Shown in pieces: positions 16,571 to 23,973 of a DNA stretch of 64,000 bases. Made by a program: the position numbers and the translations under genes. The notes under the pieces are model-generated. The model made no database searches, was not told the DNA's origin, and saw only the letters and a program-made list of their open reading frames with translations. Origin of the DNA: CAZGKW01 sp964526295 (GTDB lineage Bacteria; Planctomycetota; Phycisphaerae; FEN-1346). The stretch covers positions 1 to 64,000 of the forward strand of contig CAZGKW010000012.1 in assembly GCA_964526295.1 (NCBI GenBank). Reading direction: 5' to 3'. Every line of letters begins with the position of its first letter. Positions within the stretch are counted from its first letter, which is position 1.

Positions 16571-17047
16571 TTGTGGGAGGCCGGGGCGGCCCGGCAGAGG
16601 CCCACGGCACTGGCAAAGAGGAGACAAAGCCATGATGCGCATCACGACAATCGGCACCGCGCGGCTCGCGGCCGCCGCCCTTCTGACGGCGGCGTTTCTG
16701 TGCGGACCGGCAGCAAGGGCAGCCGACAGCGAGCGGCTGATCGTCCCGGCCAGGTTCGGCGACAACACGGCCACGATGTGGTCGCCGACGCTGGAATGGA
16801 CGGTGAAGAACCCGTTGCACGAGGGCAACCCCTTCGACCTTGTGGCGAAGGTGACGTTCACCCACGAGTCGGGCAAGGAGACGCGCACGACGGAGATGTT
16901 CTATGCCGGTGACGATACGTGGAAGTTCCGCTTCACCGGCACGCGGACGGGCAAGTGGACGTTCGCCACTCAGGCCGATGGGGAAGACGGCACGACGAAG
17001 GACCCGGAGTTGGACGGCCGCTCGGGCACGATCACCGTGAAGCCGAA
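16384..17047 (+). repeat. 664-bp perfect direct repeat, copy 1 (A/B junction)
   Basis: Identical base for base to 18065-18728 (offset 1681). It spans the 3' end of gene A, the 61-nt gap, and the first 416 bp of gene B. Identity stops abruptly at both ends (T/G before 16384-type mismatch; T17048 versus C18729). Perfect identity includes third codon positions, so the copying is very recent. Confidence 0.95.
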
Positions 17048-18251
17048 TCCGAATCAACAGCTCCGCGGTTTCATCACCCACCGGGGCAACAAGTTCGCTC
17101 GCCAGGTCAGCGGGCCGGGCGACCTGGAGGGGTTTCTCCCGAACACCTACATGAATGAGCGGAAGTTCGGCAATCCGGAAGGCTCCGGATGGACGGACAT
17201 CACGCCCACGCTGACCGACCCGGAGGTGTACAAGGCTTACATGGACGAGGTCGAGGCCCACGGCTGCAACGGCGTGTTCGTTCATGTGATCCACCAGTGG
17301 CTCAAGGCGCACGCGAGGAGCTATGCGGACCACGACAGCGTGAACCCGGATTTCAAGACGTTCGCGGCCCTGGAGAACGCGATCGTTCGGGCACATCGCC
17401 GCGGCTTGTACGTGCACATCTGGGCGTGGGGCGACGAGGCCCGCAAGTGGACGCCGAAGGGTTTGCCCGGCGGCGTCAACGGGAAGGTCGACCGCCGCGT
17501 GCAGCGCTACGTCGCCGCGCGGCTCGGTCCGCTGCCCGGATGGGTGATGGGCTACGGCTTCGACCTTCAGGAGTGGACCGATGAGCGGGACGTCAGCTCC
17601 TGGGCTCGCTACCTGCACGAGCGATCCGGGTGGCGGCACATGCTCTGGGCGCGCGGCCGATCGGATGATGAACTGGACGCCAGAAGCTACTCCGGTTACG
17701 GCGTCGAGACCTACGAGGAGATTGCCGAGAAGCTCGACTCCGATCGTGACCGGCCCCACCTGTTCGAGGAGCGCGACACCTACCTCCGCGGCCGCGGCGG
17801 GCTGACGCAGGCCGGGTCGCGGCGGTTCATGTGGCGTCAGGCGATCGCCGGCGGCATGATGGGATTCTGGGGCCACTATCCAAAAAGCTATTACGACAAA
17901 GGACCGTATCCCAACCCCGAGCAGTTCACCTGCTGCCGCGCGTTCTGGCGCGGCCGGTTTCTGCTGTCGATGAAGCGGGCCAACGACCTGACTAACGGCT
18001 ACGCTTTGGCCACGCCGGACAAGGAGCAGTTCGTCTTCTACGCCGAGGAGAGTGACAGTGTCAGCATGGACCTGTCCGGCATGGACGGTCCGCAGCCGGC
18101 CGTGGCGGTGAATACGACCAAGGAATACCGCGAGATTGATATCGGCCCGCTCACCCCCGGCAAGCACGTCTGGAAGGCGCCGCACAAGAGCGACTGGGCG
18201 ATTGCCGTCGGAACGTTCGCCGACGGCGACGAGGGCGACGACAAGGACTGA
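16632..18251 (+). CDS. secreted DUF5060 glycoside-hydrolase-like protein B (539 aa)
   Basis: Same layout as A: signal peptide (about residues 1-31), DUF5060 (35-140), barrel-like centre with HIWAWGDEARKW and GYGFDLQEW (about 307-315), and the collagen-binding-like tail. The N-terminal 138 residues are identical to gene C, and the C-terminal 62 residues to gene A, because both lie in the 664-bp repeat. The middle is unique. ATG 16632 follows AGGAG; a second ATG is at 16635. An upstream extension to 16455 would only read through the repeat in another frame. The protein is expected to be exported; enzymatic activity inferred from family only. Confidence 0.8.
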   Translation: MMRITTIGTARLAAAALLTAAFLCGPAARAADSERLIVPARFGDNTATMWSPTLEWTVKNPLHEGNPFDLVAKVTFTHESGKETRTTEMFYAGDDTWKFRFTGTRTGKWTFATQADGEDGTTKDPELDGRSGTITVKPNPNQQLRGFITHRGNKFARQVSGPGDLEGFLPNTYMNERKFGNPEGSGWTDITPTLTDPEVYKAYMDEVEAHGCNGVFVHVIHQWLKAHARSYADHDSVNPDFKTFAALENAIVRAHRRGLYVHIWAWGDEARKWTPKGLPGGVNGKVDRRVQRYVAARLGPLPGWVMGYGFDLQEWTDERDVSSWARYLHERSGWRHMLWARGRSDDELDARSYSGYGVETYEEIAEKLDSDRDRPHLFEERDTYLRGRGGLTQAGSRRFMWRQAIAGGMMGFWGHYPKSYYDKGPYPNPEQFTCCRAFWRGRFLLSMKRANDLTNGYALATPDKEQFVFYAEESDSVSMDLSGMDGPQPAVAVNTTKEYREIDIGPLTPGKHVWKAPHKSDWAIAVGTFADGDEGDDKD

Positions 18252-18728
18252 TTGTGGGAGGCCGGGGCGGCCCGGCAGAGGCCCACGGCACTGGCAAAGA
18301 GGAGACAAAGCCATGATGCGCATCACGACAATCGGCACCGCGCGGCTCGCGGCCGCCGCCCTTCTGACGGCGGCGTTTCTGTGCGGACCGGCAGCAAGGG
18401 CAGCCGACAGCGAGCGGCTGATCGTCCCGGCCAGGTTCGGCGACAACACGGCCACGATGTGGTCGCCGACGCTGGAATGGACGGTGAAGAACCCGTTGCA
18501 CGAGGGCAACCCCTTCGACCTTGTGGCGAAGGTGACGTTCACCCACGAGTCGGGCAAGGAGACGCGCACGACGGAGATGTTCTATGCCGGTGACGATACG
18601 TGGAAGTTCCGCTTCACCGGCACGCGGACGGGCAAGTGGACGTTCGCCACTCAGGCCGATGGGGAAGACGGCACGACGAAGGACCCGGAGTTGGACGGCC
18701 GCTCGGGCACGATCACCGTGAAGCCGAA
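18065..18728 (+). repeat. 664-bp perfect direct repeat, copy 2 (B/C junction)
   Basis: Second copy of 16384-17047, covering the 3' end of gene B, the 61-nt gap, and the first 416 bp of gene C. The two copies flank gene B exactly, so crossing-over between them would remove one complete gene (1681 bp) and leave an intact A-C pair. Confidence 0.95.
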
Positions 18729-19968
18729 CGCGGATGTCCGCGCGACGGGCTTCCTGACCGGCCACGGCAGCAAGTTCGCCGTGCAGGTCGGCGACGACGC
18801 CCGTCTCGAGGCCTTCCGCTTCAACGCGTTCATGCACGGCCGGCTGGCCGAGGCATGCGGCATCGAGAAGGCCGACCTGTTCGAGGCGCTGAGAACGGAC
18901 GCCGATCGTGCCCGCCTGACAACGTACCTCGATGCGTACATGCGAGTCGTCGCCGAGCACGGCTGCAACGCGGCGTTCCAGGCCGTCCATTGCCGCTGGT
19001 TCGAGATGGACCCCGAGAAGAAAAGCTACGACCGGCTCAATGACCGGTCCGGCGCCGCCAGCCCGGATCCGGCCACCTTCGAGCGGCTGGAGCTGTTGCT
19101 GGCGACGGCGCGCCAACACGGGCTTCGCGTGCACCTGTGGGCCTGGGGCGACGAGGCGCGCCGCTGGACGCCCATCGGCGTCGGGGGCATCAACGGCTTA
19201 CCGGACCGCCGCCTCCAACGCTACATCGCCGCCCGCCTCGGGCCACTGGCGGGGTGGACCATGGGCTACGGGTTCGACCTCCAGGAGTGGACCACCGAGG
19301 ACGACCTGCGCAAGTGGGCGTCCTACCTGCACGAGCGCTTCGGCTGGCGGCACATGCTGTGGGGCCGCGGACGGTCGAATGACGAACTCGACGTCAAGAG
19401 TTACTCGGGCTACGGCGTCAAGTCCTACGAGCGGATCGTCAAGGACCTGGCCTCCGACCCGGACCGCCCCCACCTCTACGAGGAGCGGGACAGCTACCTC
19501 CGACCGCGAGGCGGCCTCAGCCAGGAAGGCACGCGTCGGTTCATGTGGCGGCAGACCGTGGCCGGAGGTATGGGGGGCTTCTGGGGTCACTACAGCGGAC
19601 GGCTCTACAAGGGTGAATACCCGGACCCCGAGCAGTTCCGCTGCTGCCGCGAGTTCTGGGCCGGCCGTTTCCTCCTGGACATGCAGCGTGCCAATCAACT
19701 GACGGATGGCCACGCCCTCGCGACGCCGGACCACAAGCGCTACGCGTTCTACAGGGAAGACACCGACCGTATCACGATGGAGCTGGGGCGTGCGCCCGGG
19801 CCGCTGCCGGCCGTGGCCGTGGACACGACGAAACCGTATCGCGAGTTCGCGATCGGCCTCCTGAAGCCCGGCAAGCACGTCTGGAAGGCGCCGCACAAGA
19901 GCGACTGGGCGCTCGCCGTGGGGCGTTTCCCCCGGCTTACGGGCGACCAGACAGGAGGTCCTGAATGA
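18313..19968 (+). CDS. secreted DUF5060 glycoside-hydrolase-like protein C (551 aa)
   Basis: Signal peptide and DUF5060 domain identical to those of gene B through the repeat, then a diverged centre with HLWAWGDEARRW and GYGFDLQEW (about 318-326), PHLYEERDSYLRPRGGL, and a diverged collagen-binding-like tail (HVWKAPHKSDWALAVGRF). It is closest to B in the barrel as well, for example the GRGRSNDELDVKSYSGYG region, so B and C are the younger pair. The stop codon overlaps the next start (ATGA at 19965-19968), indicating translational coupling to the PHP-fold gene. Confidence 0.8.
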   Translation: MMRITTIGTARLAAAALLTAAFLCGPAARAADSERLIVPARFGDNTATMWSPTLEWTVKNPLHEGNPFDLVAKVTFTHESGKETRTTEMFYAGDDTWKFRFTGTRTGKWTFATQADGEDGTTKDPELDGRSGTITVKPNADVRATGFLTGHGSKFAVQVGDDARLEAFRFNAFMHGRLAEACGIEKADLFEALRTDADRARLTTYLDAYMRVVAEHGCNAAFQAVHCRWFEMDPEKKSYDRLNDRSGAASPDPATFERLELLLATARQHGLRVHLWAWGDEARRWTPIGVGGINGLPDRRLQRYIAARLGPLAGWTMGYGFDLQEWTTEDDLRKWASYLHERFGWRHMLWGRGRSNDELDVKSYSGYGVKSYERIVKDLASDPDRPHLYEERDSYLRPRGGLSQEGTRRFMWRQTVAGGMGGFWGHYSGRLYKGEYPDPEQFRCCREFWAGRFLLDMQRANQLTDGHALATPDHKRYAFYREDTDRITMELGRAPGPLPAVAVDTTKPYREFAIGLLKPGKHVWKAPHKSDWALAVGRFPRLTGDQTGGPE

Positions 19969-20885
19969 CGCTGCACATTCACAACGTCGACCTTCACTAT
20001 CACGCCGGCGCCGAACGCCGTGGGGCATCCCTGGTGGACTACCTCGAACACGCGCGGATGACCGGCCGGGTGGTGCTCGGTGTCACCGATCACACGGAAC
20101 GGTACGACCCCAAGCGGCCTCGCAATCCCTATGGGCCGGGCGCCGAGGGCCTGGGACGGTTGCGTGATGAGCTGCGCCAGGTGGCGCCGGGCTTCCCCGG
20201 CATGCGGCTGCTGCTTGCGCCGGAGGTGTCCCTGGAAAGGGCCGAGGAGTTGCTCACGCCGGAGGTCGCCGACCTGGCGGACTGCCTGATTCTCGAGCCG
20301 CCGCGGATCTACGACTGCACGGACGCCGACCGGAACACCCATGGCTGGGTCGCCGGCGTAGAGCGCATCGCGGACGTGCGGCGGCGCTTCGGCAAGCCGG
20401 TCCACATGGCCCACCCGTTCCGTGAAGCAAGCAACAATCGGCTGATCGAGAACCCGATCGAGCGATGGATCACCGAGATGGTGCCGCGGCCGGGCTGCGA
20501 CTTCCCGGACGACGAGGTCAACCGCTTCTTCATGATGGACGTTCGGGCGCTCGGGCGGGCGCTGGCGGAGCATGACGTGCCGGCCGAAATCAGCGGCGAC
20601 ACGAATGCCCGCACCGCGCGGATCTCCCTGCCGGCGTGCCGACGGGTTCTCTGGGCCGGTTACCGCATTCTGAGGGACGAAGGCGTGGACCTGGTGCCGG
20701 GGAGCGACCATCACGTCATCGCCGACCCTATCGGGCGGGTCGGCACGCCCGTCCCGAGCCAGGTCTTCGAGTGGCTCGGCATCGGCGTGGACGACATCCG
20801 ATTCCTGAGCGACCTGGGCCTTGGCTTCGACCTGACGATGGCGCATTCGGACGCTGCCAAAACGGAGGAAAGGAAACGATCGTGA
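19965..20885 (+). CDS. PHP-superfamily metal-dependent hydrolase-like protein (306 aa)
   Basis: PHP-type metal-ligand motifs occur in order: VDLHYHAG (residues 8-15), TDHTE (about 41-45), APEVS (about 86), HMAHPF (about 146) and PGSDHH (about 245-250). PHP domains hydrolyse phosphoesters or related bonds. The substrate here is not evident. There is no signal peptide, so it is presumably cytoplasmic. It overlaps the DUF5060 gene upstream by 4 nt and the next gene by 4 nt, so it belongs to this operon. Confidence 0.75.
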   Translation: MTLHIHNVDLHYHAGAERRGASLVDYLEHARMTGRVVLGVTDHTERYDPKRPRNPYGPGAEGLGRLRDELRQVAPGFPGMRLLLAPEVSLERAEELLTPEVADLADCLILEPPRIYDCTDADRNTHGWVAGVERIADVRRRFGKPVHMAHPFREASNNRLIENPIERWITEMVPRPGCDFPDDEVNRFFMMDVRALGRALAEHDVPAEISGDTNARTARISLPACRRVLWAGYRILRDEGVDLVPGSDHHVIADPIGRVGTPVPSQVFEWLGIGVDDIRFLSDLGLGFDLTMAHSDAAKTEERKRS

Positions 20886-21754
20886 GTGAACTCGCAAAAT
20901 CTGGCGACATCGGCCGGGCGCCTTGGGTCTGGGGACTGGTTGCGATCCTGTCCGTTCCGACTCTCGTGTGGGGCTACGGCGGCCAGAAACAGGACGAACG
21001 GGTCGTTCGGGAGGCGATCCGGGACGGAATCGTCGAGTCGCATCCCTTCCCGCTGGAGGGCCGCGTGTGGAAGGACTGGGTGAACGACTGCGGGAACCTC
21101 CTGTCCTACCGGTCGAACTGCATCAAGCGCTGGGAAGAGGTGGCTGAGGCGACCGGCATGACGGATGAGCAGCGCGCGAAGGCCAAGGCCCTGCGCGAGA
21201 AATACGGCAAGGTGCACGAGGAGTTCGACGAGACCACCACGCCGATTCGTCACACGCTGGGAGATCGCATGGAGGAGGCCAAGAAGGCCGGCAACGAGGA
21301 GCTGGCGAAGAGGCTGGAACGCCTGCGCCACGTCCAGACGCACCAGAAGCTGGCCATCGAGGGGGCCGCCTCGGAGGACCTGCTGCGGCTGCTGACCCCG
21401 AAGCAGCTCCGGGCGTGGCACGAGCACCGGGTGGCGAAGCACGCCACGAAGAAGATGCACGAGCGCTTCTTCCACCGGAAGGTGGGGGACAAGAGACTGG
21501 AAGACCTGGTCGAGCTAACCGCAGAGCAGAAGGGCCGGATCGAGCGGATGGCCTGGAGGCTCGCCCAAGAGGACTTCCTGCCAACCGTGGAACACCCGGA
21601 GGACATCTCGGCTTTCGCAATCTACGGAGACGACCAGCGGCGAGCACGGGCGCTGGCCGACGAGAAGCTCTATCCCGAGGTCGTCCGGACCGTGCTGACG
21701 GAGCCGCAGCGCGAGAAGTTGGGCATCGGGCAAGGCCTGAAGCTCACGCCCTGA
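20882..21754 (+). CDS. membrane-anchored helical protein with LTxxQ-like motifs (290 aa)
   Basis: I do not recognise the family with certainty. GTG 20882 follows GGAGGAAAGG and overlaps the PHP stop. Residues 14-31 (WVWGLVAILSVPTLVWGY) form a signal or anchor. The rest is charged and mostly helical, with three spaced segments MTDEQRAKAKALREKYGK, LTAEQKGRIERMAWRL and LTEPQREKLG that recall the LTxxQ repeats of Spy/CpxP periplasmic chaperones. It may be a periplasmic stress or scaffold protein. Last gene before the ECF unit. Confidence 0.5.
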   Translation: MSELAKSGDIGRAPWVWGLVAILSVPTLVWGYGGQKQDERVVREAIRDGIVESHPFPLEGRVWKDWVNDCGNLLSYRSNCIKRWEEVAEATGMTDEQRAKAKALREKYGKVHEEFDETTTPIRHTLGDRMEEAKKAGNEELAKRLERLRHVQTHQKLAIEGAASEDLLRLLTPKQLRAWHEHRVAKHATKKMHERFFHRKVGDKRLEDLVELTAEQKGRIERMAWRLAQEDFLPTVEHPEDISAFAIYGDDQRRARALADEKLYPEVVRTVLTEPQREKLGIGQGLKLTP

Positions 21755-21979
21755 ACCGTCGAGCGGTTGACACGACGGAGGTCGAGAACGAACGGGCCGC
21801 CCCGTTCGAAAGGTCGGCGAATCGGGTCGGCTATCCGCCGCGGCCGGCGGCGATGTGGCCCCATCGTGACGGGGCGTTGGCGGTGCCCGGCCGGGCGAAA
21901 ACGGCTGGGCCGCCGAAAATCCTGTCCAATTTCCCCTCCGGCGGACAATATCTTTTTGGGGCCCCACGGCGGAGGCGTC

Positions 21980-22504
21980 ATGGAATCTGACCGCAAGCGG
22001 CCGTTCACGCAGCGCTTCGTCCGGAACCAGCACCGCGTGTTCGCCTTTATCGTGACGCTGCTGCCCGACCGGGACGAGGCCGAGGACGCCTTCCAGGAGA
22101 CCAGCCTGCTCCTCTGGGAACGGTGGGACGAGTTCGACCCCGACCGCGAGTTCGTTCCTTGGGCGTGCGGTTTCGCATTCAACGTCGTGCGCAACCGCCG
22201 GAAGAAGAAGCGGCGGTCCGCGACGGCGCTCAGCGAGGAAGCCCTCGTCGCCGTCGCCCAGACGCGCCACAGGACGGAGGGACTGCTCCAGCTCCGTCGG
22301 CAGGCGCTCTCGACGTGCGTGGCCGACCTCCCGCCCGAACAGCGCGACCTGATCAAGCGGTGTTACTGGGGCGGCGACACGTTCAACACGGTAGCCGAGG
22401 CCCTGAAGATGGCACCCCAGACGCTCTACAAGCGGCTCCAGCGAATCCGCCGAACGCTTTTCGAGTGCATCAACCGGAAGATGGCCGGGGAGGCAGTGCC
22501 ATGA
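21980..22504 (+). CDS. ECF-type RNA polymerase sigma factor (174 aa)
   Basis: Region 2 is visible as VFAFIVTLLPDRDEAEDAFQ, then ETSLLLWERWDEFDP and WACGFAFNVVRNRRKK; region 4 as CVADLPPEQRDLIKRCYW, then TVAEALKMAPQTLYKRLQRI. This is the pattern of ECF sigma factors in planctomycetes and verrucomicrobia. ATG 21980 follows GGAGG. It overlaps the following anti-sigma gene (ATGA at 22501-22504). I infer that it activates the surface-protein array downstream. Confidence 0.9.
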   Translation: MESDRKRPFTQRFVRNQHRVFAFIVTLLPDRDEAEDAFQETSLLLWERWDEFDPDREFVPWACGFAFNVVRNRRKKKRRSATALSEEALVAVAQTRHRTEGLLQLRRQALSTCVADLPPEQRDLIKRCYWGGDTFNTVAEALKMAPQTLYKRLQRIRRTLFECINRKMAGEAVP

Positions 22505-23964
22505 ACGATGCCCTCGACATCCGTCCGCCCGAGGAGGCCCTGTGGTCGCTGGCCGCCGCGGTCTGCGACGGCACGATCACACCCGAGGAGACGGCGCGGC
22601 TGGAATCGATGCTGTGCGAGAGCGAGGCAGCCCGGCTCTTCTACGCTGCTTACATGGACCTGCACGCCGACCTGCTGTGGCAAGGGCGGGATCGGACGGC
22701 GCGGCTGCCCGAGCCGTCCGGAAGGGCGCGCACCGTCCGCGTCCGGTGGTATGGGTTGGCGGCGATGGCGGCGGCGGTATTCATAGGCTTGGCCGCGGCG
22801 GCCTTCGCCGTGCTGTCGGGTCCGGGGCCCGAGCCGATCGGCCATCTGGCGAGCGCGTTAGACTGCCGGTGGCAGGCCCACCCGGAACTCGCACCGGGCC
22901 AGCCGCTGTATCCGGGCCAGGACCTGCACCTGGAGAGCGGCGTGGCGGAGATCGCCCTGACCAGCGGCGCCACGATCGCGATCCAGCAGCGAGCTCGGGT
23001 CCGGCTGGAGTCGGCCGGCGCCATCGACCTGCGCGAGGGGACCCTCTGGGCCGGCGTGCCGGAGGAGGCCAAAGGCTTCACCGTCCGTACGCCGGACGCG
23101 GAGGTCGTGGACCACGGCACGGAGTTCGGCGTGCTGGCCGACCCCGCCGGCGCGACCGAAGTGCACGTATTCCGGGGTCGCGTCGACGTCACACCGCAGC
23201 GTGGGACACAGCGGCGGCTGGAAGGGGCCCAGGCCGTGCGCGTGGAAGCCAACGCGGTCTCCTCCATCGCCCCGGACGGCACCCGGTTTGCAGGAACGAC
23301 AGCGGCGCCGGTCCGCGTCGCGCCGGCCGACGATTTCGCCCTCGGCTCGCTCGACCCCAGGCTCTGGAAAACCCGCCTTCCGTACCCCGAATCAAAGGTG
23401 GAACCCTTCCCGGGGGCCGTGCGGCTCTTGAACACCGCTTACCTGGTGACGGCAGAGGAGTTCGATCCGCTGCTTTCCGGCCGGCTGCGCATCTCGGGAA
23501 CGATCCGCTTCCCCACGTTCGGGCCGCACGTGACCTGGCACGAGATGAACGTCGTCACGCGAAGCGACGGACGCCTGCGCCGCGAGGGAAACACGCCCGG
23601 CTGGGCCTATCACAGTGCGGCGAGCGGCATCGTCTACAGGCTGAGCACCAAGCATCCCTACGCTGAGATCATGGAGGCCGGAAGTGGCTTCCGCATCAGC
23701 CGGCGGGTCGTGACCGGGGACTTCGACGTGCAGCACGATGCGGCCTACCGCTTCGAGGTCATCGACGACGGCCTCCGTTTGTCGGCGACGATGAGCGAGG
23801 TGGGCAACCCCGCCAACCGTGTGACGGTCACGGCGACCGTCATCAAGGATACTTCCAACACGAACCACATTGCCTTCTACGGTCGCGAGCGGCACAGGGA
23901 CCGCGACATCGCCGTGGACCTTGCCGATCTGCGCATCACGGTCGGCCGGTCGCGAGAGGAGTAA
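22501..23964 (+). CDS. FecR-like anti-sigma factor with extra C-terminal domain (487 aa)
   Basis: Residues 1-75 form a cytoplasmic zinc-less anti-sigma region (CDGTITPEETARLESMLCES). One membrane helix lies at about 82-105. FecR (about 150-255) follows, with TSGATIAIQQRARVRLESAG, then DLREGTLWAGVPEEAKGF and VVDHGTEFGVLADP. From about 275 there is an additional beta-rich domain (FALGSDPRLWK-like start, WAYHSAASGIVYRLSTKHPY), probably a concanavalin/LamG-like ligand-binding module. FecR proteins relay a periplasmic signal to the ECF factor. Here the added domain could bind sugar directly. It is translationally coupled to the sigma factor and 9 nt before the first W-motif gene. Confidence 0.85.
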   Translation: MNDALDIRPPEEALWSLAAAVCDGTITPEETARLESMLCESEAARLFYAAYMDLHADLLWQGRDRTARLPEPSGRARTVRVRWYGLAAMAAAVFIGLAAAAFAVLSGPGPEPIGHLASALDCRWQAHPELAPGQPLYPGQDLHLESGVAEIALTSGATIAIQQRARVRLESAGAIDLREGTLWAGVPEEAKGFTVRTPDAEVVDHGTEFGVLADPAGATEVHVFRGRVDVTPQRGTQRRLEGAQAVRVEANAVSSIAPDGTRFAGTTAAPVRVAPADDFALGSLDPRLWKTRLPYPESKVEPFPGAVRLLNTAYLVTAEEFDPLLSGRLRISGTIRFPTFGPHVTWHEMNVVTRSDGRLRREGNTPGWAYHSAASGIVYRLSTKHPYAEIMEAGSGFRISRRVVTGDFDVQHDAAYRFEVIDDGLRLSATMSEVGNPANRVTVTATVIKDTSNTNHIAFYGRERHRDRDIAVDLADLRITVGRSREE

Positions 23965-23973
23965 CGGCAAGGC

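Noticed and set aside
16455..16632. Extended N-terminus of DUF5060 protein B (and likewise 18136-18313 for C).
   Set aside because: The added residues are Arg/Thr-rich, read through the end of the previous gene in another frame, and precede a clear ribosome site and signal peptide at 16632 and 18313.
16384..18728. Repeats considered as CRISPR or insertion-sequence ends.
   Set aside because: Copies are hundreds of bases long, only two per family, lie within coding frames, and have no terminal inverted repeats, spacers, cas genes or transposase.
21767..21772. Perfect TTGACA before the ECF sigma gene.
   Set aside because: No AT-rich -10 box occurs 16-18 nt downstream, and the distance to the gene is over 200 nt.
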